Of a stretch of DNA of 64,000 nucleotides, positions 18,351-27,731 are shown piece after piece. The notes under the pieces were generated by a model. That model saw only the letters and a list, made by a program, of their open reading frames with translations. It did not search any database and was not told where the DNA came from. The DNA is from Bog-756 sp963745955 (GTDB taxonomy: Bacteria; Actinomycetota; Acidimicrobiia; Acidimicrobiales; RAAP-2): positions 186,001 to 250,000 of the forward strand of contig CAVUZI010000006.1 of the NCBI GenBank assembly GCA_963745955.1. The letters run 5' to 3'. Every line of letters starts with the position of its first letter. Within the stretch, counting starts at the first letter, position 1. The position numbers and the translations under genes were made by a program.

Positions 18351-19743
18351 ATGACGGGGGACGCAGCCGGGACATCCACCGAAGGGCGCGGAAGGCCAGA
18401 GGTCTCCACTCCCCCGTTCGCCGCCGGGACCCTCGGGCCGGTCCCCCGTCCCGACGACCAGCCCCTGTGGGACCCTGACAAGCAGGCCATGGGGGCCGAG
18501 CAGCGGAGGGAGCTGCAGAACGAGCGGCTCGGTCGGATGATCGATGCGCATCTTCACCGGACCCGTCCCGCTCTTCCGGGACAAGCTCCGCACCGCCGGA
18601 GTGTCGGGCCCCGCGGACATCTCCACCGTCGACGACCTCACCGGCGTCCCACTCACCGTCAAGCAGGACCTGCGGGACTCGGAGGCTGCCGCGCCGCCGT
18701 GGGGCGAGTACCGCTTCACCGATCCGCGCCGGGCGGTGCGCCTCGGGCACGTCGACCGGGACCACCGGGCAGCCGACCATCACCGTGTGGACCCGGCGGG
18801 ACCTGTGGATCGAGTACGAGTCGGGCGCCCGCAACTGGTGGCGGATGGGCTACCGCCCGGGGACCATCGTGACCCACGCCCATCCGGCCTATCTCTACGG
18901 CGGCGGGGTCATGCTGCAGGGGACCTACGAGTATCTCGGCCTTCTCTCCTTGTGGGTCCCGCCCCCCGACACCGACGAACTCGCCGAACAGGCGGTTCGA
19001 TTCTGGACCCGGGTCACCCCGGACGTCCCCTTCATGGGCTTCGCCACCGGGCGGTTCATCGAGGTGGCGACCAAGCTCGGCATCCCGCTCGAGGACGCCG
19101 GGCTCACCGGACTGCGCGCTCCCCCCGGTTTCGGACTCGGCCGCGGGGGGATGCCGCTCATGACCGCAGGCGCAGAGTGCTACGCCTACGTCGGCGGACC
19201 CTGCGGCCAGTCGCCCGGAGCCCACATCCACGAGGACTGGGCCGTGGTGCAGGCGGTCGACCCGGCCACCGGCCGGGAGGTCCCCGACGGTGAGTGGGGC
19301 AATCTCACGGTCACCACACTCGACCGCGACAACGGCCTGCTCCGCTACGACCTCGAGGAGGCGTGCGCCATCCTGCGCGAGCCGTGCCCGTGTGGTGAGA
19401 CCTCCATCCGTGGGCTGTGGGGAGGCCGGTTCGCCGACCTCCTCAGCTGTCAGGGAACCCGGTTCCAGTTGTCCGAGGTGGAGGCCGCGCTGCGCACCGA
19501 GAAGCTGGTGGCCCAGCCCTCCCTCGAGTACCAGGTCGTTCGCCCGGACGACGGACCTGCTCCGCTGGTGGTGCGGGTGGAGGTCGCCACCGAGGATCCC
19601 GACGACCCGGGGCCAGGTGGCCGACAGGGTGGCGCTGGCCATCAAAGAGGCCCTCGGTGTCCATGCCACGGTGGAGCCGTTGCCGAGGGACACCCTCCCC
19701 CGTGCCGGCTACAAGGCCAAGCGGCTCGTCGACCGGGACGTGA
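18351..19743 (+). CDS. Phenylacetate-CoA-ligase-like AMP-binding enzyme
   Basis: Activates a carboxylate as acyl-AMP then acyl-CoA. After repair the P-loop reads SGTSTGTTGQPT, followed by TRRDLWIEYESGARNWWRMG, typical of the PaaK branch. The A8-like region LRYDLEEACAILREPCPCGE, with a Cys cluster, and the C-terminal GYKAKRLVDR follow. Extra bases lie near 18548, 18750, 19612 and just before the stop, which I place at 19743 so that the protein ends ...YKAKRLVDRT (462 residues). ATG at 18351. It sits downstream of the TetR gene on the same strand and converges on the LLM oxidoreductase. Confidence 0.78.
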
Positions 19744-19760
19744 CCGGCCGGTCAGGGCCG

Positions 19761-20636
19761 TCACCGGAAGGCGGCGATGACCTCCCGGCCGAAGACCGAC
19801 AGCGTCTCGGGGGGGGCGAAGTCGGTGAACCAGGCATAGACCCGCTCCACGCCGTCGGCCCGCAGGGCCTCCACCCGCTGCACGAGCTCGGCGCCGCTGC
19901 CGACCAGGTGACCCCCCTCGCCCATCCGCCCGAATCGGCGGGCGGCCAGCTCGACCACCTCGTCCCGCCTGGCCTCGTCGGTGACCAGGGTGACCAGCAG
20001 CTGCACGGAGACCCGGGCGGCGCCGGCACCCGACCGGGCCGAGGCCAGCCGGTCCAGCTGGTGCATGGGCACGTTCCACCAGTCGGCGTACCGGGCCACC
20101 AGCTCCATGGTCGCCGCCCCGGTACCCCCCACCACGACCGGGATCCGCCCGAGCGGCACCGGCAGTTGGCGGGCTCCCCCGACCGAGAAGAACGTACCCC
20201 GGTAGTCGACCACCTCGCCGGTCCAGAACCTGGTCAGCAGTTCCAACGTCTCGTGGAGCCGCTCGAGGCGCCGGGCGGCGGGGGCGGCGGGGAACCCGAA
20301 GGTGGCCAACTCCGCCGGCGTCGAGCCGGAGCCGATCCCGAGCTCGAAGCGTCCGCCCGAGACATGGTCGAGCGTCACGGCCTGACGGGCCAGCACCGCG
20401 GGATGGCGGAACGGGTCGCACAGGACCAGGTGGCCGAGCCGGAGCCGGTCAGTGGCCGCGGCCAGCCAGGTGGCCGTGGTGAAGGCCTCGTACATGGGTT
20501 GTTCGAGCGCCCCCGGCGGGGCCAGGTGGTCCATCAGGGCCAGCCCGTCGAATCCGGCCGCCTCGGCGGCCACGGCCCGCGCCTTCAGCGCGTCGGGGGC
20601 CAGGCGCATCTGGGGCAGGAAGAGGTGGAACTCCAA
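19761..20636 (-). CDS. LLM-class flavin/F420-dependent oxidoreductase
   Basis: 291 residues. Luciferase-like TIM-barrel oxidoreductase; in actinobacteria most use F420 or FMN. Landmarks: LEFHLFLPQMRLAPDAL at the start, AEAAGFDGLALMDHL, and VSGGRFELGIGSGSTPAELA. In this sequence it reads on from the upstream acyl-CoA dehydrogenase without a stop, but a TGA in a neighbouring frame ends at 20638 and a TTG at 20636 begins one base later, so I treat them as separate genes. Related enzymes occur in actinobacterial lipid clusters, but the substrate is unknown. Confidence 0.8.
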   Translation of the reverse strand: MEFHLFLPQMRLAPDALKARAVAAEAAGFDGLALMDHLAPPGALEQPMYEAFTTATWLAAATDRLRLGHLVLCDPFRHPAVLARQAVTLDHVSGGRFELGIGSGSTPAELATFGFPAAPAARRLERLHETLELLTRFWTGEVVDYRGTFFSVGGARQLPVPLGRIPVVVGGTGAATMELVARYADWWNVPMHQLDRLASARSGAGAARVSVQLLVTLVTDEARRDEVVELAARRFGRMGEGGHLVGSGAELVQRVEALRADGVERVYAWFTDFAPPETLSVFGREVIAAFR

Positions 20637-20637
20637 T

Positions 20638-21724
20638 TCAAGCCGGTTCCGACGAGCATGGCCGGCCAGCGTGTGCCACTGGTGGCTCGTGCCGCCCATC
20701 AGCGCCTCGTTCTGCTTGGCCCGTTTGAACAGGAAGTGGGCGTCGTTCGCCCAGGTGAAGCCCACCCCCCCGTGGAGTTGGATGTCGTCGCCGGTGACCC
20801 GCACCGCAGCCTCGGCGGCATAGGCCGCGGCCATGGTGGCGGCTCGTGACCGCTCGGGCACGTCGGTGTCCGCGGCCCAGGCGGCGAAGTGCATGCCGGC
20901 CCGCGCCATCTCCAGTGCGTGGTACATGTCGACGATCCTGTGCTTCACGACCTGGAATGACGCGATGGGCCGGTCGAAGACCACCCTCACCTTGGCGTAC
21001 TCCACGGCCTCCTCCAGAGCCCGGTCGCGACACCCCCACCAGTTCGGCGGCCAGCGCCACGGCGACGTCGTCGAGGACGCTGCCGCCACAGCGGCGGTCT
21101 GGTCGCCGGCGGGTCCGAGCGGCTCGACCGGCTCCTCTTCGAGGACCAGACGCGACAGCTTGCGGGTGGGATCGAGCCCGGGCACGGCCTCGGCTTTGGG
21201 CGAGGGCAGCAGGAACGACCGGATCCCCTCCTCGGCCAGCGCCACCACGATGGCCCAATCGGCGGTGTGGCCGTCGACGACGATCGGCTTGTGACCGGTC
21301 ACCACCCAACCCAAGCCCTTGCGGCGGGCCCGGGCCCGGACCGTGCCGAGCGGGTGGCCATAGCCCTGCTCGTGCAGGGCGACGGTCCCGCGCTGGGCGC
21401 CCGAGGCCAGGCCCCCGATCAGCTCCTCGGCTCCGAGGGCGCGGGCCGCCAGCGTGGCCATGACCGACGACGAGAAGAACGGACCGGGCAGCGGGACACG
21501 TCCCATCTGCTCGAGGACGATGCCCATCTCCAGCAGGCCGGCCCCCTCCCCCGGCACCAGCATCCCGGTCCAGCCCAGGGCCACCAGTCGGTCCCAGAGC
21601 TCGGGGGTGACCCCGGTCGGGATCGTCGGCCAGCTGGCGCACGGTGTCGCCGCCCGACCTCGTCCATGGCCCGACGGGCCACGTCCTGCAAGGCGAGTTG
21701 TTCGGCATCGAACGTGAAATCCAC
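20638..21724 (-). CDS. Acyl-CoA dehydrogenase, short-type subunit
   Basis: Repaired length about 359 residues, the size of the FadE28/FadE29-like half subunits. It starts VDFTFDAEQLALQDVARRAM (GTG at 21724). Later motifs are EYAKVRVVFDRPIASFQVVK and IQLHGGVGFTWANDAHFLFK, the FAD/adenine-binding helix and C-terminal 'GG-GFTW' typical of this type. It is the worst broken gene here: frame changes near 21650 (two), 21085, 21030 and 20670. Divergent from the long-type dehydrogenase at 21825, with which it probably forms an alpha2beta2 enzyme; an LLM oxidoreductase follows. Confidence 0.78.
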
Positions 21725-21773
21725 AGTCCACCCCCGGAGCGGCATCGGTCGAAGTTGGCGCCAGTGTAGATGC

Positions 21774-21789
21774 CTGACGCCGGCGTCAG
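21774..21789. promoter_or_regulatory. 16-bp perfect palindrome CTGACGCCGGCGTCAG
   Basis: It lies in the 100-bp gap between two divergent acyl-CoA dehydrogenase genes. Matching or near-matching dyads occur at 39311-39326 (CTGACGCCACCGTCAG) and 43520-43535 (CTGACGCCCATGTCAG), each at the start of a catabolic gene. The arms and spacing are typical of a TetR- or GntR-family operator, so these may be sites of one regulator. Confidence 0.55.
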
Positions 21790-21824
21790 CAGTGTAGACG
21801 GCAGCGCGACTAGCCTCCTGAGCC

Positions 21825-23037
21825 GTGGACTTCGCCCTGGCCCCCGAAGATGAAGCGTTCCGCGACGAACTGCGGGCATGGCTCGACGAGTACCTCCCCC
21901 CGTTCCTGGCCAGCGAGGAGCTGGCCGACGACTCCTCGCTCTCGGGCGAGAAGTCCCAGCACCGCCGGGCGGCGTGGCAACGGCTCCTCAACGGAGGCCG
22001 GTGGGCGGCGGTGGGCTGGCCCGAGGAGTACGGCGGACGGAACGCCACGGCCATGCAGCGCATCATCTACTCGGAGGTCATGGCCGAGTACCGCACGCCG
22101 GGCCTGTTCAACCCCAACGGGCTCTGGCAGATCGGCCCCATGATCATCGCCTGGGGCACCGACGAGCAGAAGGCCCGGTGGCTGCCCTCCATCCTCGACG
22201 CCACCGACCACTGGTGCCAGGGGTTCTCCGAGCCCGACGCCGGCAACGACCTCGCCAACCTCCGGACCGCCGCCATCTGGGACGGGGACGCCTACGTGGT
22301 CAACGGCCAGAAGATCTGGATCTCCACCGCCCACCTGGCCAGATGGGGTCTCTTCCTGCTGCGGACCGATCCCACCGCCATCGAGCGCGGCGCCAAGCAC
22401 GAGGGCATCACCGCCTTCATCGTCGACATGCACACCCCGGGGATCGAAGCCCGCCCCATCCGCGACATGGCCGGCGAGGAGATGTTCAACGAGGTCTTCT
22501 TCAACGACGCGGTGATCCCCCTGGAGAGCCGCCTCGGCGGCGAAGGGCGAAGGGTGGATGGTGGCCATGGGCACCCTCGGGCACGAGCGGGTGGGCATCG
22601 CCGGGCAGATCTCCATCCTGGCCGCCGACCTCCACGCCATGGTCACCGCGGCCCGCTCGGTCAACCCCGGAGCCCTGGAAGACCCCTCCCTGCGGGACCG
22701 TCTGGCCCGGGCCTGGACCGACATCGAGTTGGCCCGCCTGTTGTCCCTCAGGGCCCTGAGCAAGATCATCAAGGGCGAGAAGAACTGGCCCGAGGTTCCC
22801 TTCGCCAAGCTGCAGTGGTCGGCACTGGCCCAGACGCTGGCGGCCTTGTCGGTTGACCTCCTCGGACCGGCCGGCGTGCTGGCGCGGGGTGGACCCGACG
22901 CCATCGACCGGGGAAAATGGACCCGCCTCTACGCCTTCCAGCGTTACAGCACCATCGGCGGGGGCTCGACCGAGGTGCAGAAGAACATCATCGCCGACCG
23001 GGCGGTCAAGCTGCCCGGCCAGGCCCGCACCTCCTGA
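21825..23037 (+). CDS. Acyl-CoA dehydrogenase, long-type subunit
   Basis: Repaired length 403 residues. It starts MDFALAPEDEAFRDELRAWL (GTG at 21825). FAD-binding segments: WCQGFSEPDAGNDLANLRT and GQKIWISTAHLARWG; the C-terminal YSTIGGGSTEVQKNIIADRA is typical. One extra A near 22545 splits GGEGEGWMVAMGTL; removing it restores the motif. It is the probable partner of the divergent short subunit at 20638-21724, and the GTG start of the next thiolase lies 2 bp after the stop, so at least these two are co-transcribed. Confidence 0.87.
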
Positions 23038-23038
23038 C

Positions 23039-24469
23039 GTGCCCCCCGACCCACGCGCACCGTGCCTCATCGGCGTGGCCCGCCGCACCTGGCGCCAGGA
23101 GCCGGCGCCGGAGCCCCTCGCCATGTGGGAGACGGTGGCCCGTTCGGCCGCCGCGGACGCCGGATGCCCGGATGCGCTCGCCGGACTGCAGAGCCTCCAG
23201 GTCGTCTACTGCCAGTCGTGGGAGTACGACGATCCCTGTACCCGGCTGGCCGAACGGCTGGGCGCCGATCCGGCTCTGCGTTCGCTACTCCGGACTCGGG
23301 GGCTCGGTACCGGTCCGCCTGGTGTCCGAGGCGGCTGCGGCCATGGCCCACGGTCGAGCTCGACCTGGCCCTCGTCGTCGGGGGCGAAGCCCTGGCCACC
23401 CGCCGTCACCTGCCCGATCCGTCGTGGTCGTACCCGCCGGCCGAGGCCCGTCCCTTCCCGCTGACCATCGACCGACAGGAAGCGGCCAACGGCATCTACC
23501 AGGCCTATCTCACCTTCGCACTCCTGGATACGGCCCGCCGCGCCCACCTGGGCCGCTCCCCGTCCGACCATCGCGACCATCTCGGCCGTCTCCTCGCCCC
23601 CATGACCGAGGTGGCCGCCTCCCAGCCCGAGCACGCCTGGTTCCCGACGGTCCGGGGCGCGGCGGAGATCACGGATCCCTCACCGTCGAACCGGATGGTG
23701 GCCACGCCCTACACCAAGCTCATGACGGCCATCATGGACGTGGACATGGCGGCCGCGGTGCTGGTGGCCACGTCCGAGCGAGCCGATGCGCTGGGCGTGC
23801 CCCCCGACAAACGGGTCTACCTGCGGGGCGCCGGCGGGTCCGAGGAGCCCTCCACCATGGCGGCCAGACCTGAGCCGTGGCGGTCGCCGGCCATGGAGGC
23901 GGCCATGGCCGCAGCCCTCGGGCCGGCCTCCATCGACGACGTGGGCCACCTCGACCTCTACTCCTGCTTTGCCAGCTCCCTGTCGTTCGCCCGCGACGCC
24001 CTCGGCATCGGGGACGACCGTGGCCTCACGGTCACCGGTGGCCTTCCGTACCACGGCGGGCCCGGGCAGCAATTACGACACCCACGCGTTGGCGGCCATG
24101 GCCGAGGCCCTCCGCCGCGACCCGGGCGCACTGGGCCTGATCAGCGGGATCGGCATGCACATGACCAGCCACAGCGCCGTCGTGCTGTCGACCACGCCCG
24201 GGCCCTTCCCGCCCGCAGGGCCGGCTCCCGCCCTGGACCAACCGACGGTCCCGGTGACCACCGACGCGGTCGGAGCGGCACGGGTGGTCACCTTCTCCAC
24301 CGTGTACTCCCGCGAGGGGCCCCAGTGGACGGCGCTCATCTGCGACCTCCCGGACGGCTCACGGTGCTACGCCCGGCTCGAGGAGGCACCCGACGACGAG
24401 ACGGACCTGGCCGGCGAACAGGTCACCCTGGCCCCGGGGCCAAGGGGCGCCACCCTGGCCCGTCTCTGA
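23039..24469 (+). CDS. Acetyl-CoA acetyltransferase / thiolase-like protein (second)
   Basis: Repaired length 475 residues. Large thiolase-fold protein of the type found beside acyl-CoA dehydrogenases in mycobacteria. It starts PPDPRAPCLIGVARRTW (GTG at 23039, 2 bp after the dehydrogenase stop). Family blocks: RYSGLGGSVPVRLVSEAAAA, PSNRMVATPYTKLMTAIMDV, HLDLYSCFASSLSFARDALG, LPYHGGPGSNYDTHALAAM. Three extra bases, near 23293, 23348 and 24067, break it. It lacks the standard late Cys-x-Gly-x-Gly thiolase motif, so a non-thiolytic cleavage or acyl-transfer role is possible. Not a duplicate of the 12.5-kb thiolase. Confidence 0.77.
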
Positions 24470-24638
24470 GCTGACGGTGACGGTGACGGATGCCGGCTGT
24501 CGCCCGCTGACGGACACCCCGCCTATCATCCATCCGGGCCGTGCCGCCGGCCTGGTTGCCACCGTCACCGGTCGGTCATCGGCGGCCCGGTCGTGACCAG
24601 CCGAGCGGCCACCAGCCCCCGACGAGCAAGGACCAACC

Positions 24639-25448
24639 GTGCCCATCCACTACCAGACCGGCGACGACCACATCGTCCGGATCACCATCGACCGACCCGA
24701 GGCCCGCAACTCGCTGGACATGGAGCACTTCGCCCAACTGCGGATGGCGTGGGACCGCTTCGGAGAGGACGACGATGCCTGGGTGGCGGTGATCACCGGA
24801 GTAGGTCCCGACTTCTGCGTCGGCGCCGATCTCAAGACGTACATCCCTCAGATCACCGCCCTGTCGGCCCGGATGAAGGAGGGGGGCACCGCGGAGGTGG
24901 ACGGCTACCGGCTGGACGACGGCACCAAGGCGGTCTTGCGCAACGTCAAGCTGTACAAGCCGATCGTCGCCGCGGTCAACGGCACCTGTGTGGCCGGGGG
25001 GATGGAGATGCTGGGCGGCTGTGACATCCGGGTCGCCGCCGACACCGCCACCTTCGGTGTCCTCGAGCCCAAGCGGGGCCTGTTCGCCGGGGGCGGGACC
25101 ACGGTCCGCCTGCCCCGCCAGATCCCCTTTCCGGCGGCCATGGAGATGCTCTTGTGCGCCGATCGGCTGTCCGCCCACCGGGTCTACGAAATGGGCCTGG
25201 TCAACGAAGTGTGCAGTCCCGGCGCCGTCGTCGAACGGGCGTACGACTACGCCCGGAGGATCACCGCCAACGGACCGTTCGCGGTGCGCAAGACGAAGGA
25301 GTCGGTCATTCGTGGACTCGCCGTCGACATGAAGGAGGCCTACCGCATCGAGTCGGCCATCTCCTCGGAGGTGTTCTCGAGCCAGGATGCGGTGGAAGGC
25401 CCCAAGGCCTTCGCGGAGAAGCGCACCCCGGTGTGGAAGAACCACTAG
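24639..25448 (+). CDS. Enoyl-CoA hydratase/isomerase family protein
   Basis: 269 residues, intact. Hydrates enoyl-CoA or isomerises related CoA esters. Crotonase landmarks: PEARNSLDMEHFAQL, FCVGADLKTY (oxyanion hole), PIVAAVNGTCVAGGMEML and FGVLEPKRGLFAGGG. GTG start at 24639 with AAGGA at 24628-24632. The 169-bp gap to the preceding thiolase has a short TGACGG triple repeat at its left end and no further gene. Probably the hydratase that follows the dehydrogenases just upstream. Confidence 0.9.
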   Translation: MPIHYQTGDDHIVRITIDRPEARNSLDMEHFAQLRMAWDRFGEDDDAWVAVITGVGPDFCVGADLKTYIPQITALSARMKEGGTAEVDGYRLDDGTKAVLRNVKLYKPIVAAVNGTCVAGGMEMLGGCDIRVAADTATFGVLEPKRGLFAGGGTTVRLPRQIPFPAAMEMLLCADRLSAHRVYEMGLVNEVCSPGAVVERAYDYARRITANGPFAVRKTKESVIRGLAVDMKEAYRIESAISSEVFSSQDAVEGPKAFAEKRTPVWKNH

Positions 25449-25515
25449 CGACACGAGAGGGCTGGACCGGTCGGTCGGTACTCTGGCGCGACCGCCGGCC
25501 ACGACAGGAGGCAAG

Positions 25516-26472
25516 ATGCGCCAGATCCATCGGAAATCCCTGCTCTCTACGACAATCGCTCTGTCCGCGATCTGCGTCTCGGCGTGCAACTCCGCCGGCG
25601 CCGCCGGCCCGCCGGCCGCGTCCACCGGAGCAGCGGGCCCTGCCTACGCCACAACCGTGACGTCGAGTGGACCGGTCAACCCCGCCGCCATCCCGCTCGG
25701 AGACGGGTACCGCTCGACCGCGCCGAAGATCGGATATGTCGACTCCTGCATCACCAACTTCCCGTCCAAGGGAGGCGCCACGGTCATCGGCCCGTGGATC
25801 AACAGGACCAACAAGACCTGGGACTCCCTGACGAAGATCGCGGTGCGCGGATCGGTCTCGTGGCCCGAGGCCAGGTTTTCGGTGACCGTGGCCGGCAGCC
25901 GCCGGATCGTCACCGGCGACGACCTGCCGATCGACCACACCACCGGCACCTTCCCCATCAGCAGCTCTGATCCCGCGTACACCTACGACCAGAACCCGAA
26001 CACCATCGTCCCCCAATCGATCTCGTGGTCGCTTCCGCTCAATCCCGTGGCGGCCAAGAAGCCGAAGTGCACAGGCGGCGGTCCCATCGGCATTCTCGAC
26101 GACGGGGTCTATCTGTTCAACGCCCTCGACGGCGAGGGACGCGACGCCGGCGCCCACGAAGTGCTCGACAGCTGCCAGGAGCACCCCCAGATGGCCGGCG
26201 TCCTCCATCACCACGCCGTCCCATCCTGCATCCTCTCGAAAGCGACGGGCCGGTCCACACTGGTCGGCTACGCGGCCGATGGCTACGGGATCTATGTCGA
26301 GCGAACTGCGGGCGGCGCACTCCTCACGAACACCGATCTGGACGCGTGTCACGGCCGGACGTCGCGGGTGCTCTGGAACGGCAAGGAGCAGTCGGTGTAC
26401 CACTATGACGCCACCCTGGAGTACCCCTACACGGTGGGCTGCTACCACGGCACGCCGATCTCGGGCGGCTGA
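25516..26472 (+). CDS. YHYH-domain lipoprotein
   Basis: 318 residues, intact. The N-terminus is a lipoprotein signal (LLSTTIALSAICVSAC, with Cys at position 24), so the protein is tethered outside the membrane. The domain ends with the diagnostic VYHYDATLEYPYTVGCYHG block, with DACHGRTSRVLWNG before it. His/Cys spacing hints at metal binding, but the family has no known function. AGGAGG at 25506-25511 supports the ATG at 25516. It is followed by a thioredoxin gene with a MerR-type operator in between; whether it shares that control is unclear, since the operator lies downstream of it. Confidence 0.83.
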   Translation: MRQIHRKSLLSTTIALSAICVSACNSAGAAGPPAASTGAAGPAYATTVTSSGPVNPAAIPLGDGYRSTAPKIGYVDSCITNFPSKGGATVIGPWINRTNKTWDSLTKIAVRGSVSWPEARFSVTVAGSRRIVTGDDLPIDHTTGTFPISSSDPAYTYDQNPNTIVPQSISWSLPLNPVAAKKPKCTGGGPIGILDDGVYLFNALDGEGRDAGAHEVLDSCQEHPQMAGVLHHHAVPSCILSKATGRSTLVGYAADGYGIYVERTAGGALLTNTDLDACHGRTSRVLWNGKEQSVYHYDATLEYPYTVGCYHGTPISGG

Positions 26473-26480
26473 CCTCGCCC

Positions 26481-26512
26481 TTGACTCCGGACCACGGTAC
26501 GGGCCTTACGCT
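26481..26512 (+). promoter_or_regulatory. MerR-type promoter/operator of the thioredoxin gene
   Basis: -35 TTGACT (26481-26486) and -10 TACGCT (26507-26512) are separated by 20 bp, longer than the usual 17. The spacer holds the dyad CCGGACC-AC-GGTACGG. It matches the MerR gene's own promoter at 16 of 20 spacer positions. MerR activators use such over-long spacers. The half-site GTACGG is that of the mercury-operator dyad CCGTAC-N4-GTACGG as I recall it. Confidence 0.75.
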
Positions 26513-26540
26513 GCTTCCCTGAGTCCCAAAGGAGGCCGAT

Positions 26541-26873
26541 GTGTCCACTGCAGTTCTCGCCCTGACCGAATCGACGTTCGACGAGGCGATCATGGCATCA
26601 CCCGTGCCGGTGGTCGTCGAGTTCTGGGCCGAGTGGTGCCCACCCTGCAAGCTGATCGCTCCGATCCTCGATTCGATTGCCGCCGACTACCCGGATCGCC
26701 TGCGCGTGTTCAAGATCAACTCCGACGAGCACCCGGGGTTGGCTCGCCGCTATGAGGTCATGAGCGTTCCCACCATCCTCTCTTTCAGTGAGGGCCAGCT
26801 CCGCCAGCGGATGGTGGGCGCCAGAAGCCGGGCCCGCCTGCTCGAGGATCTCTCGGAGTTGCTCAACGGCTGA
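26541..26873 (+). CDS. Thioredoxin (WCPPC active site)
   Basis: 110 residues, intact. Disulfide reductase or thiol carrier. The active site is VVEFWAEWCPPCKLIAPILD, with WCPPC in place of the usual WCGPC; VMSVPTILSFSEG holds the cis-Pro loop. GTG start at 26541 with AAAGGAGG at 26528-26535. No signal peptide, so cytoplasmic. Its promoter carries a MerR-type operator matching the one in front of the convergent merR gene, and the 3' ends overlap by 11 bp, so this is likely a two-gene metal or thiol-stress unit. Confidence 0.92.
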   Translation: MSTAVLALTESTFDEAIMASPVPVVVEFWAEWCPPCKLIAPILDSIAADYPDRLRVFKINSDEHPGLARRYEVMSVPTILSFSEGQLRQRMVGARSRARLLEDLSELLNG

Positions 26874-27252
26874 CCCGAAGGGCCATGCAGTCCTCGTTCG
26901 TCGAATCCTCGCAGATGTCGATGAGTCGAATGAGCCGTGACCGGATCTCATCCAATGCTTGTCGCCGTTCATCCAGGGCCTCGATTTTGGACCGCGCCAT
27001 GGACAGGACGGAATCCGCCGAGCCGCAACTGCCCTGCCCACCGACGAGGCCGGCGATCTCTGCGAGCGTGAACCCCAGCTGTTTGGCCCGGGCGATGAAC
27101 TCCAGCCGCCACAGGTCGGCAGCTGAATACTGCCGGTAGCCGGCGGCCGATCGGGGAGGCTCCCGCAGGAGTCCCCGGCGCTCGTAGTAGCGGACCGTCT
27201 CGACGTTCACGCCCGCCTCGTGGGCCAGCTGGCCGATCGAAAATGACTCCAC
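26863..27252 (-). CDS. merR: MerR-family regulator, mercury-type
   Basis: 129 residues, intact (GTG at 27252). The winged HTH reads FSIGQLAHEAGVNVETVRYY with ERRGLLREP next. Three Cys, at residues 76, 114 and 122, align within a residue or two of the Hg-binding Cys82, Cys117 and Cys126 of Tn501-type MerR, once the four-residue shorter N-terminus is allowed for. That makes Hg(II) or a similar soft metal the likely ligand. Its own promoter (27260-27291) and the thioredoxin promoter carry matching operators. No mercuric reductase is in the window. Confidence 0.85.
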   Translation of the reverse strand: MESFSIGQLAHEAGVNVETVRYYERRGLLREPPRSAAGYRQYSAADLWRLEFIARAKQLGFTLAEIAGLVGGQGSCGSADSVLSMARSKIEALDERRQALDEIRSRLIRLIDICEDSTNEDCMALRVSR

Positions 27253-27259
27253 GGCAGAG

Positions 27260-27291
27260 AGGATAAGGGCCGTACCCCGGTACGGGGTCAA
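27260..27291 (-). promoter_or_regulatory. merR: MerR-type promoter/operator of merR
   Basis: On the minus strand: -35 TTGACC (27286-27291), -10 TATCCT (27260-27265), spacer 20 bp. The spacer contains the perfect dyad CCGTACC-GG-GGTACGG (27270-27285), i.e. CCGTAC-N4-GTACGG. Same architecture and 16/20 spacer identity as the thioredoxin promoter, implying autoregulation and a two-target regulon. Confidence 0.78.
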
Positions 27292-27424
27292 TCGGGCATC
27301 TCGATCCGGGCCGGTCGACGGGGGCGGCTCGCCGGGTCCGGGGCCATCGGCCACGCGTTGCCGGTGCCGGGGCAGGTGCCACATCGAGGTCCGGCCCAGG
27401 TGGGGCGCTGGTTAGTCTGGTGGC

Positions 27425-27626
27425 ATGTTCGCGAGGAAGTCTCGGAAGGGGCGGGCTCTCGTCCACAATCACCCGCCGCCAGCGCCTGGGACATCCTCGA
27501 GTCGACCCGCGGCAGCTGTGCCGATCGGATACTCAGCCTCTCCGATCTGGCCGAAGCGGTGAAGGCGAGCAAGCGGCACCGGCGACCGCGAAGAAGCCCC
27601 GACAGGTTCCCCTCCGCCAGAAGTGA
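27425..27626 (+). CDS. Possible broken small gene, unrecognised
   Basis: The 478-bp stretch between merR and the thiolase gene has no clear gene. An ATG at 27425 opens MFARKSRKGRALVHN, and the neighbouring frames continue as SAWDILESTRGSCADRILSL and DLAEAVKASK, with one frame ending TAKKPRQVPLRQK at 27626. These pieces could be one short Lys/Arg-rich protein broken by extra bases, as elsewhere in the window, but no family is recognisable and no ribosome-binding site is clear. The remainder, up to 27731, shows nothing. Confidence 0.22.
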
Positions 27627-27731
27627 GCCAAGTGCGTCGATGCTCCTCGGTGCCCCACCTCGTCACCCACGGGAGGGACACCGGTGACGAGGTGGGATCG
27701 GTAGCGCTCGGCGAGGATGCGGGCGCCGGTT

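Noticed and set aside
19761..21731. A 656-residue acyl-CoA dehydrogenase/LLM oxidoreductase fusion.
   Set aside because: A TGA ends at 20638 in a neighbouring frame and a TTG at 20636 begins the LLM gene; the dehydrogenase has several other frame breaks. Two adjoining genes with an extra base explain it better.
24470..24638. A promoter with CTGACG and TATCAT before the hydratase at 24639.
   Set aside because: The spacing between the two elements is only about 11 bp, too short for a sigma70-type promoter; the TGACGG repeats are simple sequence.
26539..26565. ATG at 26539 as the thioredoxin start.
   Set aside because: That frame stops after eight codons; the GTG at 26541 leads into the conserved thioredoxin and has a good ribosome-binding site.
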